From an uncultured Bacteroidales bacterium (GTDB lineage: Bacteria > Bacteroidota > Bacteroidia > Bacteroidales > UBA4417), in contig CAIRMR010000077.1 in NCBI GenBank assembly GCA_903879715.1, positions 27,239 through 91,238 of the forward strand: DNA of 64,000 nt, in the 5' to 3' direction. Below are positions 30,744 through 40,456 of the stretch, piece after piece. The notes below the pieces were generated by a model. That model was not told the origin of the DNA. It saw only the letters and a list, made by a program, of their open reading frames with translations, and did not search any database. The translations under genes and the position numbers were made by a program. Every line of letters begins with the position of its first letter. The stretch's first letter is position 1.

Positions 30744-32078
30744 ATGCCCTCCAACACACCATCAATAAAAAAAATCTGGGTTATCTCCTGGCCAATTATG
30801 ATCAGCCTGTTAGCTCAGAATATTGTGAATGTTACCGATACGGCTTTCCTTGGTCATGTGGGAGCCGTGGAATTGGGAGCATCAGCTATTGGAGGACTGT
30901 TTTATGTAACTCTTTTTATGGTGGCTTACGGATTTACAACCGGGGTTCAGATATTGATTGCCCGCAGGCACGGAGAAAAGGATTATCCGTCAATCGGCTC
31001 CATTTTTGATAACGGGTTTTATTTCCTGGGATTTTCAACCCTTATTATTACAGTGCTGATTCTTTTATTCGGGGCGCAGATACTTAAACCGTTTATCAAG
31101 TCGGTTGATGTTTTTGCAGCAAGTACGATCTATTTGAAATACAGGATTTTTGGTCTGTTTTTCGCTTCCTCGGCTTTACTTTTCCGTTCATTCTATACAG
31201 GCATTGCGTTTACAAAGTATATCAGTATCAGTGCTGCGATTATGGCCGGCCTTAATGTGATTCTCGATTATGGAATGATATTCGGCAAGTTGGGCTTCCC
31301 GGAAATGGGTATTGCCGGTGCCGGACTGGCTTCCTCAATTTCTGAAGCTTGTGCACTTTTGTTCTTTTTTGCTATTACAGCCCGCAGAGCCCACCTGGAA
31401 AAATATAAACTGTTTGCATTTGTGAAGCCTGACTTATCAATAATAAAAAGAACGCTGGATGTATCGCTTTACATCATGATTCAATTCGTTTTATCACATG
31501 CGGTTTGGTTTGGATTTTTCCTGCTTATTGAGAAAATGGGAGAAACTTCACTGGCAGTTTCCAATATTATCAGGAGCATTTATATGTTACTGATGATTCC
31601 TGCATGGGCCATGAGTTCAGCTACCAGCAGCATTGTAAGCAATGCAATTGGCGCAGGCTTTTCGAAGCAGGTAATTCCTATCGTTAATAAAATTCTTATT
31701 TTCAGTATGGGAATCATGCTGGCAATTGTATTTCTGGCTGCTTTTGTTCCTCACTTTATGATTTCCATTTATACCAGCGATATCAAATTGCAGCAAGCAT
31801 CAGTTGCTTCGTATTATATTATACTGGGAGCTGTATTTCTTTTTTCGGCAACCATCGTTTTATTTAATGGCGTTCTGGGTACCGGCAACACGCGCAGCGG
31901 ACTTGCTATTGAGGTATCTACGTTGATCTTGTATCTTGTATTTGCCTGGTTTCTGGCAATAAAACTTCAGGCACCTATAGAGGTTGTATGGCTTTGCGAA
32001 TATATGTATGCGATTGTTCTGGGATCGCTATCGTGGCTCTATCTGAAAAAAGGGAAATGGGAAGGAAGAGTTATCTGA
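30744..32078 (+). CDS. MATE family efflux transporter
   Basis: 444 aa, 12-TM-type; SWPIMISLLAQNIVNVTDTAFLGHVGAVELGASAIGGLFY; C-terminal YKKGKWEG-like end. Confidence 0.92.
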   Translation: MPSNTPSIKKIWVISWPIMISLLAQNIVNVTDTAFLGHVGAVELGASAIGGLFYVTLFMVAYGFTTGVQILIARRHGEKDYPSIGSIFDNGFYFLGFSTLIITVLILLFGAQILKPFIKSVDVFAASTIYLKYRIFGLFFASSALLFRSFYTGIAFTKYISISAAIMAGLNVILDYGMIFGKLGFPEMGIAGAGLASSISEACALLFFFAITARRAHLEKYKLFAFVKPDLSIIKRTLDVSLYIMIQFVLSHAVWFGFFLLIEKMGETSLAVSNIIRSIYMLLMIPAWAMSSATSSIVSNAIGAGFSKQVIPIVNKILIFSMGIMLAIVFLAAFVPHFMISIYTSDIKLQQASVASYYIILGAVFLFSATIVLFNGVLGTGNTRSGLAIEVSTLILYLVFAWFLAIKLQAPIEVVWLCEYMYAIVLGSLSWLYLKKGKWEGRVI

Positions 32079-32286
32079 GAGTGGGTGAGTGGGAGATGGG
32101 AGAGTGGGAGAAAAGCGAGGATTTTTTGGTTTTTGATTCGTGATTTTTAATTCTTTATACGTTTGACTTACACCTTACACCTTACACCCTTTCATCCTCT
32201 GGTTTTTCTGCAGGTTTTACAACCCTAAAAAGATTATTCCTATCTTTCGGCCTTCAAAATCAAAAATTACGTTCTAATAAAGTACT

Positions 32287-33213
32287 ATGGAGTGGTTTGT
32301 AATTGTTAATCCCAATGCCGGGAAACGAAAAGGAGAAAAGGATTGGCTCGAAATAGCGGCGCAGCTTACTTCAGCTAATATTGAGTTTGTAAGTGTTTTT
32401 ACCGAACATCGGGGACATGCCGTTGTATTGACTCGTAAATATATCGAAAACGGATACCGTAATATTATCGTGGTTGGGGGTGATGGCACTCTGAACGAAG
32501 TAGTGAATGGAATTTTTACCCAGGCGCATGTGCCAACTGACAGGGTTGTGTTGGCTATGATCCCGGTTGGAACCGGAAACGACTGGTGCCGGATGTTTAA
32601 CATTCCAAACGATTACAAACAGGCCATAAGCCTTATTACTAAACGGAAAATCTTTATTCAGGATACAGGAACCATTAAATATGTCTCTTCCGAAGGGCAT
32701 GAAAAAACACGGTACTTTATCAATATGGCCGGGATGGGATTTGATGCCCTGGTAGCCAAGAAGACCAATACACAGAAAGACCTTGGGAAGAGTAATCCAA
32801 TGTCGTATGTGGTAAATATTTTATCAAGCTTGTTTTTATACACCAGTACAAAAGTTAACATTTTGCTTGATGAAGAAAAAATCGCATCCGATATTTTTAG
32901 TATGAGTGTCGGCATTTGCCAGTATAATGGCGGGGGCATGAAACAAGCTCCCGGTGCTTTGCCTGATGATGGTTTATTTGATATGACGCTTATAAAACCA
33001 ATCGGGAAATTCAAAATAATCCGCAATATTATCAAGCTTTTCGATGGTAGTTTCACGAAACTGCCAGAGGTAAGTACATTCCGTTCCTCAAAAATTATTA
33101 TTCATTCCGAGCCGCCAATGTTTATGGAAGCCGACGGGGAATCATTAGGCCACACTCCTTTTGTGTTTAATATCCTGCCTCAAAGTTTATTTGTAGTGAG
33201 TGGTCTAAAATAA
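32287..33213 (+). CDS. diacylglycerol/lipid kinase family protein (YegS-like)
   Basis: IVNPNAGKRKG, IIVVGGDGTLNEVVNGIF, IPVGTGNDWCRMF. Confidence 0.92.
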   Translation: MEWFVIVNPNAGKRKGEKDWLEIAAQLTSANIEFVSVFTEHRGHAVVLTRKYIENGYRNIIVVGGDGTLNEVVNGIFTQAHVPTDRVVLAMIPVGTGNDWCRMFNIPNDYKQAISLITKRKIFIQDTGTIKYVSSEGHEKTRYFINMAGMGFDALVAKKTNTQKDLGKSNPMSYVVNILSSLFLYTSTKVNILLDEEKIASDIFSMSVGICQYNGGGMKQAPGALPDDGLFDMTLIKPIGKFKIIRNIIKLFDGSFTKLPEVSTFRSSKIIIHSEPPMFMEADGESLGHTPFVFNILPQSLFVVSGLK

Positions 33214-33544
33214 AAAAATCCAAATAAAAAATTCCAAGCCATAAATTCCAGGTCTCAAATTCCAAAGGGTGAGTCCGCTCCAATAACCCAACTAAATGAA
33301 AACCACGGAGGCACAGAGAACACAGCGGCACACAGAGCATTGTTGGTCAGCACTATAAACTTTGTGAAACTTAGAATTTTTGTGCTTTTGCGAAAAAAAA
33401 AGACTTTTCGGCGTGGACACAAGGGCAAACATTTAAACATTATGGTATAAAGTGATTAGCTTTTAAAACCAGGTCTTGGGTCTTGGGTCTTGGAATTTGA
33501 AATTTGGGTCTTGGAATTTAGAATTTGAAACTTGGGTCTTCCTT

Positions 33545-35173
33545 TCAGAGGTCATTGCCAGCTCTTTCCTTCCAATCCCCTGATTTTTTTATAAGACTAA
33601 TCAACATCGGAATGGCTTCAATTTCAGGTATATTTTTATGGGCCACATCCTTTCCTTTATAAAGTGTAACCTTCCCGGGACCAGCCCCAACATAGCCGTA
33701 ATCAGCATCGGCCATTTCGCCGGGGCCGTTTACAATACAGCCCATAACAGCTATTTTCAGCCCTTTCAGATGTTGAGTCTCAGCTTTAACATGCTGAAGC
33801 GTTTTTTCGATATCAAAAAGAGTACGGCCACAGGAAGGACACGAAATAAACTCGGTTCGGGTAATACGGGCACGGGTTGCCTGGAGTATCGCAAAAGCAG
33901 TGTGGTTAACTGTTTCAGGTGAAATATTTTGTGCAACCGGCCAAATGGCATCCCCGATTCCATCAATCAGTATGCTACCGAAATCAATCGCGCTGTCGAC
34001 CTGGAAACGAAGCAGGTTGTTCGTCTGATAGTTGTTTTTTAATATGACAGGTTTTGAACTTTCAGGATTAATTTTTTCAAGCTGAAGCCGCACTTCAACG
34101 GCATTTCCTTCCAGTATTGAAAGCAGTTGGAGGTTATGGCCAGGTAATGTCCCGATAACAGAAAAATGCTCATCAACCAAACAATTATCTCCATCTATAT
34201 CCGCAATAACACCGACAGGATAATTTCCTCCAATACCCGAAACTGCATTAGATTGGCGCTTAGAAAAAGGTCCTGTTTCCGAAGTTGAGTGAAAGGTAGT
34301 TAACTGACTTCTCTGTTTTCGCGAATTATTATAGCGTTCAGTGATTGCAAGGGCGACAGGTATTTCAATTTCGGGCGCGCCGGTAAGCGAAACGCGTATT
34401 GTGTCTCCAATTCCATCTTCGAGCAATGCACCGATTCCGGCGGCAGATTTAATAATTCCATCTTCGCCATCACCGGCTTCGGTTACTCCGAGATGCAATG
34501 GGAAGTTCATTCCTTCAGCCTGCATTTTTCGCGCCAGCAACCGGGTTGACTGCACCATTACGCGGACGTTACTCGATTTCATGGAAAATAAAACATTCAG
34601 AAAACCTTCATTGATACAGATCCGTCCAAATTCCAATGCGCTTTCCACCATTCCTTCGGGAGTATCGCCATACCTGTTCATTATGCGGGAACTTAGCGAT
34701 CCGTGGTTGGTGCCTATCCGGATGGCTGTCCCATTTTGCTTGCAGATTTTGAGCAATGGATTCAATCGTTCGGCTATCCTTTCAAGTTCCTCCTCGTAAG
34801 CTTTATCTGTGAAGGTTTTATTTGAATCTCGCTTATCCGTATAGTTCCCGGGATTTATTCTCACTTTTTCAACTATACCTGCGGCTATTTCAGCGGCATG
34901 TGGATTAAAATGAATATCTGCAATAAGCGGGACTTTAATTCCTTTTGAACGTAATCCTTTCTTAATTAAAGCCAGGTTATTGGCCTCGGTAATTCCCTGC
35001 GCCGTTATGCGTACCATTTCGCAACCGGCATTTACAAGGCGGATACTTTGTGCTACAGTTGCTTCAATATCATTGGTGTCGGTATTGGTCATGGACTGTA
35101 CCCGTATGGGATGATGTCCTCCAACAGGCAAATCGCCAATGGTAACAATACCGGATGTATAAAGTGAAATCAT
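33545..35173 (-). CDS. ispG: (E)-4-hydroxy-3-methylbut-2-enyl-diphosphate synthase
   Basis: PIRVQSMTNTDTNDIEATVAQ, ADIHFNPHAAEIAAGIVEKVRINPGNY, LHLGVTEAG, C-terminal FISCPSCGRTLFDIE...IAVMGCIVNGPGEMADADYGYVG; extended version typical of Bacteroidota. Confidence 0.96.
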   Translation of the reverse strand: MISLYTSGIVTIGDLPVGGHHPIRVQSMTNTDTNDIEATVAQSIRLVNAGCEMVRITAQGITEANNLALIKKGLRSKGIKVPLIADIHFNPHAAEIAAGIVEKVRINPGNYTDKRDSNKTFTDKAYEEELERIAERLNPLLKICKQNGTAIRIGTNHGSLSSRIMNRYGDTPEGMVESALEFGRICINEGFLNVLFSMKSSNVRVMVQSTRLLARKMQAEGMNFPLHLGVTEAGDGEDGIIKSAAGIGALLEDGIGDTIRVSLTGAPEIEIPVALAITERYNNSRKQRSQLTTFHSTSETGPFSKRQSNAVSGIGGNYPVGVIADIDGDNCLVDEHFSVIGTLPGHNLQLLSILEGNAVEVRLQLEKINPESSKPVILKNNYQTNNLLRFQVDSAIDFGSILIDGIGDAIWPVAQNISPETVNHTAFAILQATRARITRTEFISCPSCGRTLFDIEKTLQHVKAETQHLKGLKIAVMGCIVNGPGEMADADYGYVGAGPGKVTLYKGKDVAHKNIPEIEAIPMLISLIKKSGDWKERAGNDL

Positions 35174-35199
35174 TTCTTTCTGGAAAAGGTGCTAGCTGC

Positions 35200-35772
35200 T
35201 TACCCTATTATCCCTTTGAGTTCAGGATCGTTTTCAACCAATTTTTTCAAAGCTTCCTTGCAAAGGTACTTCTTGGTTTTGGCATAAAACTCTGATTTAT
35301 AGCCCATATTTTCAGCAATTTCTTTTGCCGACATTTTAGTAAGGAACAATTTCAGAAGTTTCTGGCAATCTTCACTCAGATGATCAAACTGCCTGATGAA
35401 CGACTGGTATTTTTCTTCATATTCCAGGTGTACTTCAACGCCCACCTCGGGTGCATCCAGGAAACGTGTAAGTTCATCCTGGTTTTTATACGTCATCCGT
35501 TTACGTTTCAGCCTCTGGAGCCAGATATTTTTACTGATAGAATAAAGATACGTGATGAACGAAGAACTCAATTCAAAATCATCATCTTTAATTTTGGTTA
35601 AAATAACCAATAACGCTTCCTGGAATACATCTTCGGCATCTTCTTCGAGGCCCGCGTTATTTTTGATCAGATATTTAATGGTGGGGAAAAATTCCTTATA
35701 CACATAGCGAATGATAAAATCACTATTAAGCCGGAGGCCTTCAACTATGGCGAAATCAGAATAGTGAATCAT
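35200..35772 (-). CDS. ECF-type RNA polymerase sigma factor
   Basis: EEDAEDVFQEALLVILTKIKDDDFELSSSFITYLYSISKNIWLQRLKRKR; region 4 helix CQKLLKLFLTKMSAKEIAENMGYKSEFYAKTKKYLCKEAL. Confidence 0.9.
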   Translation of the reverse strand: MIHYSDFAIVEGLRLNSDFIIRYVYKEFFPTIKYLIKNNAGLEEDAEDVFQEALLVILTKIKDDDFELSSSFITYLYSISKNIWLQRLKRKRMTYKNQDELTRFLDAPEVGVEVHLEYEEKYQSFIRQFDHLSEDCQKLLKLFLTKMSAKEIAENMGYKSEFYAKTKKYLCKEALKKLVENDPELKGIIG

Positions 35773-36415
35773 TTCCTCTGCAAGGGTATTACTTCAAATT
35801 AATTTGAATCCTGCAGAATATCTCTTTGCATCACGATTAAGGGTATGAATCTCAGATCCTTAATGCAGGTTTCAGTGGTTTTCGGGTTGTGAAGGTAATA
35901 AATTTTTTAAAAACCTGACTCCAAAGATTTAGCATTTCTCAACAAATCATTGTTATGGTGTTTAATGTCAGGCACTTAATGGCTGGGTATTTTTTTTCAA
36001 ATATCGCAATAACTCAATATTTCCGTTTTTATAGGTACATCATTGACGCGTTTTGGGTACTTATCGCTGCTTGCAGATCGAAAGCTTTAAATTATTTTGT
36101 TTAGTATGGCTCAATAATTACCTCACTAAAGCTATTCTTGCCGATTTTGCTGTGTAATCTTCCTAAAGCTGTGCCTCAGGTAATTCTTATTAAATTTTGT
36201 CCGGTATTAGGTTTCGGGTTTTTACCCTTCTAAAAGTTTTTGGCCTTACTTGTGAGTTCTAATGATAAACTCTTGTTTTACTGATCTCTTTAGCAATATG
36301 ATAAATCGTTGAGGATTCACTTTGGAAATATATTTACTTCGTAGAATAATTGACCAAATATACTAAAAGTCGGTTTGCTAAGTTATTAGTATGGATCCAC
36401 CTATTATCAGGTATT

Positions 36416-38746
36416 ATGACGTTTTTGAGCCGTATTCTATTGGTATTTTCAGTACTGGTAGCAACAGTTTATTATGCTGTTGCACAAAGTTTAAGCTATA
36501 ACCAATGGCAGGATCATTTGCCATATAACAATTGCATTGCGACAGCCGAAGCCGACAATCTTATTTATGCTGCGACTCCATACAGCCTGTTTTATTTTAA
36601 TAAAACCGACAACAGTAAAAACCGGCTGAATAAAGTTACCGGTGGACTTTCGGATATTGGTATCAGCAGTATTGCATTCTGCTCTAAGCTTAATACATTG
36701 GTTGTCGCTTATTCAAATACAAATATCGACCTGGTTAAAAGTTCGGAAATAGTGAATATTCCGGATATAAAACGAAAACAAATTTTAGGGAATAAAACCA
36801 TTAACAGTATCCTCGTTATCGATAAGCTTGCATACCTGGCATGTGGTTTCGGAATTGTAGTGCTTGATATTGAAAAGGAAGAAATTAAAGACACCTATTA
36901 CATTGGGCCTTTAGGCTCACAGATCGATGTTAAAGACCTGACTTTTCACCCGGAAGATACTAAGTTTTATGCAGCCACCGAGAAAGGTATTTTTTCAGCC
37001 TTAGCGTCAGACAATCTTGCTTATTATGTAAACTGGATACAGGAGAAATCAATTACAGGATCAACTGGTAATTTTAACCTGGTTGAATCCTTTGGGGGGA
37101 AAGTGTATGCCAATAAAACGAAATATCTGAGTGGTACGGATACATTGTTCATGAAAGAAGGTAATAGCTGGACCTATTTTGCCCCGGACAACCATTCAAA
37201 CCACACTTCGCTGAAAGCTTGTGGTGATCGACTGTTACTCTGTAGTGATTTAAAAGTGGAGACATATAAACCTGATGGCATTTCAGATGTGATTTATTAT
37301 ACGTACAACCCGGGTACCATCAGGCCTTATGATGCATTGATTGATAAGGATGGCAAAATCTGGATTGCTGATATTGCCCAGGGATTATGGCGTATTGGCG
37401 AAGATTACATAGGGTCAAATTTTACGTTTAACGGTCCTTCTGATATTATGGTTTCAGCAATGGATGTTAGCGGAAAGCAATTATGGGCCGTTCCCGGAGG
37501 AAAAGATGGCGCTTTTGGAAGTTTATTCAGAGCAGCACAATGCTACACATTAGCTAACGGAACCTGGAGTAGTTTTAACGGGACTAACACAACTGCGCTA
37601 TCTAATGTTCGTGATATACTGAGTGTTGCTGTTGATCCTCACAAAAGTGACCATGCTTTCATGGCTACCTGGGGATATGGGATACTCGAATTTGACGATG
37701 GAGCATTAAAAGAGATTTATACGCCGGAAAATAGTGCATTACAATATGTAATTGGTTTTGGCTATGGATATATCCGGATTGGGGGCGTTGCTTTTGACCA
37801 GGATAATAACCTTTGGGCTACCAATGCACTTGCACCAAATGCTTTGTTGTTGCGAAAACCTACAGGGGAATGGAAATCATACAACCTGGGCGATTCCGGT
37901 TCCGGTATCGACGTTGCAAATGTTGTGATAGATAAGGACAATCAGAAATGGATTCAGCTCCGCGCTTATGGGTTATTTGTTTTTAATGATAACAATACGC
38001 TTGATAATACCGCAGATGACATGAAAATGAAGCTTACCAGTGCTAACGGTCTCCAAAATGTGACAGCTACAAGTATTGCCAGCCTGGCAATTGATAAGGA
38101 AGGACAATTGTGGCTGGGTACCGACCAGGGAGTAGCCAGGATTTTTTCGCCTGGAAATGTTTTTACTGGTGGTGACTATGAAGCACAGCGTATAATGGTT
38201 GAAGAGGAAGGATATCTTCATCCTTTGCTCGAAACTGAAGCCGTTACTGCTATTGCTGTAAATGGGAATAATGAAAAATGGCTTGGTACCGACAAGGCGG
38301 GTGTATTCCTGATGTCAGCTGACGGTGCCACACAATTGTTGCATTTTACCGAAACCGATAGCCCTTTATTGTCAAATACGATTACATCGATAAAAATTGC
38401 CAGTAACGGAGAAGTTTATTTTGCTACCTCACGTGGTATTGTATCCTACAAAGATTACAAAATAGAATCAGCTGCCAGCCTCGATTCATTATTTATTTAT
38501 CCAAATCCTGTAAGACCCGAATACAAAGGCCCTGTTTATATAAGCAACCTGGTTGAAGAGTCGAATGTTAAAGTAACCGATATCAGTGGTGGATTGGTTT
38601 GGGAAACCCAGGCCCAGGGCGGACAGGTAATCTGGGATGGATATAACCTGAACGGTCGTAAGGTTAATACCGGGGTATATTATATTTTTGTTACTAATGC
38701 CGATGGGAGCCAAAAGAAAGCAGGAAAAGTGCTGTTTGTAAGGTAG
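36416..38746 (+). CDS. PorZ-like T9SS-associated protein: two-component-regulator-type beta-propeller with C-terminal sorting-like domain
   Basis: About 776 aa from the likely ATG 36416 (MTFLSRILLVFSVLVATVYYAVAQ signal peptide); SYNQWQDHLPYNNCIATAEADNLIYAATPYSLFYFNK; repeated propeller motifs DKDGKIWIADIAQGLWRIG, DKEGQLWLGTDQGVARI; C-terminal FIYPNPVRPEYKGPVYISNL...GVYYIFVTNADGSQKKAGKVLFV. Confidence 0.75.
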   Translation: MTFLSRILLVFSVLVATVYYAVAQSLSYNQWQDHLPYNNCIATAEADNLIYAATPYSLFYFNKTDNSKNRLNKVTGGLSDIGISSIAFCSKLNTLVVAYSNTNIDLVKSSEIVNIPDIKRKQILGNKTINSILVIDKLAYLACGFGIVVLDIEKEEIKDTYYIGPLGSQIDVKDLTFHPEDTKFYAATEKGIFSALASDNLAYYVNWIQEKSITGSTGNFNLVESFGGKVYANKTKYLSGTDTLFMKEGNSWTYFAPDNHSNHTSLKACGDRLLLCSDLKVETYKPDGISDVIYYTYNPGTIRPYDALIDKDGKIWIADIAQGLWRIGEDYIGSNFTFNGPSDIMVSAMDVSGKQLWAVPGGKDGAFGSLFRAAQCYTLANGTWSSFNGTNTTALSNVRDILSVAVDPHKSDHAFMATWGYGILEFDDGALKEIYTPENSALQYVIGFGYGYIRIGGVAFDQDNNLWATNALAPNALLLRKPTGEWKSYNLGDSGSGIDVANVVIDKDNQKWIQLRAYGLFVFNDNNTLDNTADDMKMKLTSANGLQNVTATSIASLAIDKEGQLWLGTDQGVARIFSPGNVFTGGDYEAQRIMVEEEGYLHPLLETEAVTAIAVNGNNEKWLGTDKAGVFLMSADGATQLLHFTETDSPLLSNTITSIKIASNGEVYFATSRGIVSYKDYKIESAASLDSLFIYPNPVRPEYKGPVYISNLVEESNVKVTDISGGLVWETQAQGGQVIWDGYNLNGRKVNTGVYYIFVTNADGSQKKAGKVLFVR

Positions 38747-38842
38747 CGTTTAGTTTAAGGTTGTTTGCCTCCATTTACTCATAATTTAAAGTAGGTTAAG
38801 GTTAAGGCGTTTGTCGTGTCCCCAATGCTAAACCGTACTCGC

Positions 38843-38908
38843 AACCTCAACCTTAACCTCAACCTCAACCTCAACCTTAACCTTAACCTCAACCTCAACC
38901 TCAACCTT
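38843..38908 (+). repeat. 11 tandem AACCTY hexamers
   Basis: AACCTC AACCTT AACCTC AACCTC AACCTC AACCTT AACCTT AACCTC AACCTC AACCTC AACCTT, uninterrupted. Confidence 0.97.
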
Positions 38909-38956
38909 ATTGGATGTTTTTCTAATCCTATTTCATGTCATTATGATGTACCAATT

Positions 38957-39685
38957 ATGATTCTGTCAACCAAAGGAGTCGTTCTCCATTGCATGGATTA
39001 TTCCGAAACCAGCATTATTGCCAGGGTTTATACTGAGCAGTTGGGGCTGCAGACCTATATTGTAAAAGGGGTACGTAAAAAAGGTGCCAGGATAAAACGA
39101 AACCTGTTTTCACCTCTTTCCATTATTCAGCTTGTCGCAAACCATAAAGAAGGAGAAGGAATGCGCGTAATGCGCGAAGCTTCCTGCGAATACCAGCTCA
39201 ACGGTATTGCGACAGATATGGCAAAAACAGCTGTCAGCATTTATATCAGTGAGTTGCTTGCGCATTCCGTTTCAGCTCAAATGGCTGATCCGAATCTTTA
39301 TGGATTTATTGAAGACGCCATCCTGAACCTCGACCGCGCAACCGGATCTATTGCTGGTTTTCCCTTGTCATTTACCATTGGTCTTACCCAATTTATGGGT
39401 TTTGATCCGCATAATAATTTCAGTGCGAACGAGACTTTTTTTGATATGGAAGGTGGTAATTTCTGCCCGCATCCACCAGGTCATCCATATTATTTATCAT
39501 CTCCGTTAAGCGACAAACTTTCAGAAGTACTTACAGCGCTAAATGCCGGTGATGTGAGCATAGTGGCGGATCATGCAACACGAAGTGAATTATTATCGAA
39601 AATGCTGGAATATTTCAGAATACATATTCCCTCTTTTGGCGAAATAAAATCGGTAAAGGTGCTAAGCGATGTTCTTAAAGATTGA
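38957..39685 (+). CDS. recO: DNA repair protein RecO
   Basis: MILSTKGVVLHCMDYSETSIIARVYTEQLGLQTYIVKGVRKKGARIKRNLFSPLSIIQLVANHKEGEGMRVMREAS; start moved from 38816 because the ORF-track N-terminus is just the translated hexamer repeat (NL)11. Confidence 0.88.
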   Translation: MILSTKGVVLHCMDYSETSIIARVYTEQLGLQTYIVKGVRKKGARIKRNLFSPLSIIQLVANHKEGEGMRVMREASCEYQLNGIATDMAKTAVSIYISELLAHSVSAQMADPNLYGFIEDAILNLDRATGSIAGFPLSFTIGLTQFMGFDPHNNFSANETFFDMEGGNFCPHPPGHPYYLSSPLSDKLSEVLTALNAGDVSIVADHATRSELLSKMLEYFRIHIPSFGEIKSVKVLSDVLKD

Positions 39686-40028
39686 TGGAATTTATGCCCT
39701 CATCACCAGGTCAGTAATGCTGAAATGGAAAATCAATATTTAAGAGCGCTGAAAATCAGTTTAAATGCAAATATTTAAAATGCAGTGCAAAAATCCTTTA
39801 TTTACAGGATATTATTCAAACATTTAATGTTCTACATTTGTAATGTGAAACGCACGGGAAAGTGAATTGGTAGTCCGTGAGTGTATTTTTTGTGCTGTTA
39901 TAGTTCGTCAAAAGCCAGCTAAAAACAAAAACGGATGCTTTATAATGATTTCTGATCAAACGTTTTTATAGTTTTTTTGCTTATCAATGCTTACCAGTTC
40001 TTTATAAATCTCATAACCAAATTTGCTT

Positions 40029-40449
40029 ATGACAAACCGAATACTCCTTTCTTTATTCATAATTTCTTTATTTGCTTCCTGTTCCTCATCAGGCAAGTTA
40101 ACAAGTGATTCAAATAGCCAGCGACTGATTTTCGGAAATGGAGGCGGTTTTACCGGCATATATACCACTTATGAACTTTTTGAAGATGGAAATGTTTTTA
40201 TTCTTTTGCCTGACAATACATTCCAGCCACTTAAAAAAATCAGGAAAAAAGAAAGCCCGTGAACTTTTCTCACAAGCAGATAAACTAAAAATAGCACAAC
40301 CTGAATTTAATCATCCCGGCAATATGACCTGGTTTATTACAATTCAGGCTAATGGAATGATAACTGAATATAAATGGGGTGATGCAAACAATTCTGTCCC
40401 TAACGAAATAGAAGATTTGTACGACCAATTGAATACTATTGTTAAATAA
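40029..40449 (+). pseudogene. frameshifted small lipoprotein gene (MTNRILLSLFIISLFASCSSS... + ...KARELFSQADKLKIAQPEFNHPGNMTWFITIQANGMITEYKWGDANNSVPNEIEDLYDQLNTIVK)
   Basis: Two overlapping ORFs (40023-40262, 40138-40449) read as one protein if the frame shifts by +1 in the A-rich stretch 40233-40250; first has a lipobox (LFASC), second has no start/leader of its own. Confidence 0.65.
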
Positions 40450-40456
40450 AACCGGA

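Noticed and set aside
38843-38908. Hexamer array as CRISPR or telomere
   Set aside because: No spacers between units, so not CRISPR; internal chromosomal position with continuous gene order, so telomere resemblance is only sequence-level.
38816-38956. N-terminal extension of RecO (MSPMLNRTR(NL)11IGCF...)
   Set aside because: It is the translated hexamer repeat; the RecO family start is ATG 38957.
40245-40251. AAAAAAG as a classical -1 programmed ribosomal frameshift heptamer
   Set aside because: The continuation is in the +1 frame and the heptamer is not in the A AAA AAG phase, so canonical -1 slippage would not restore the protein.
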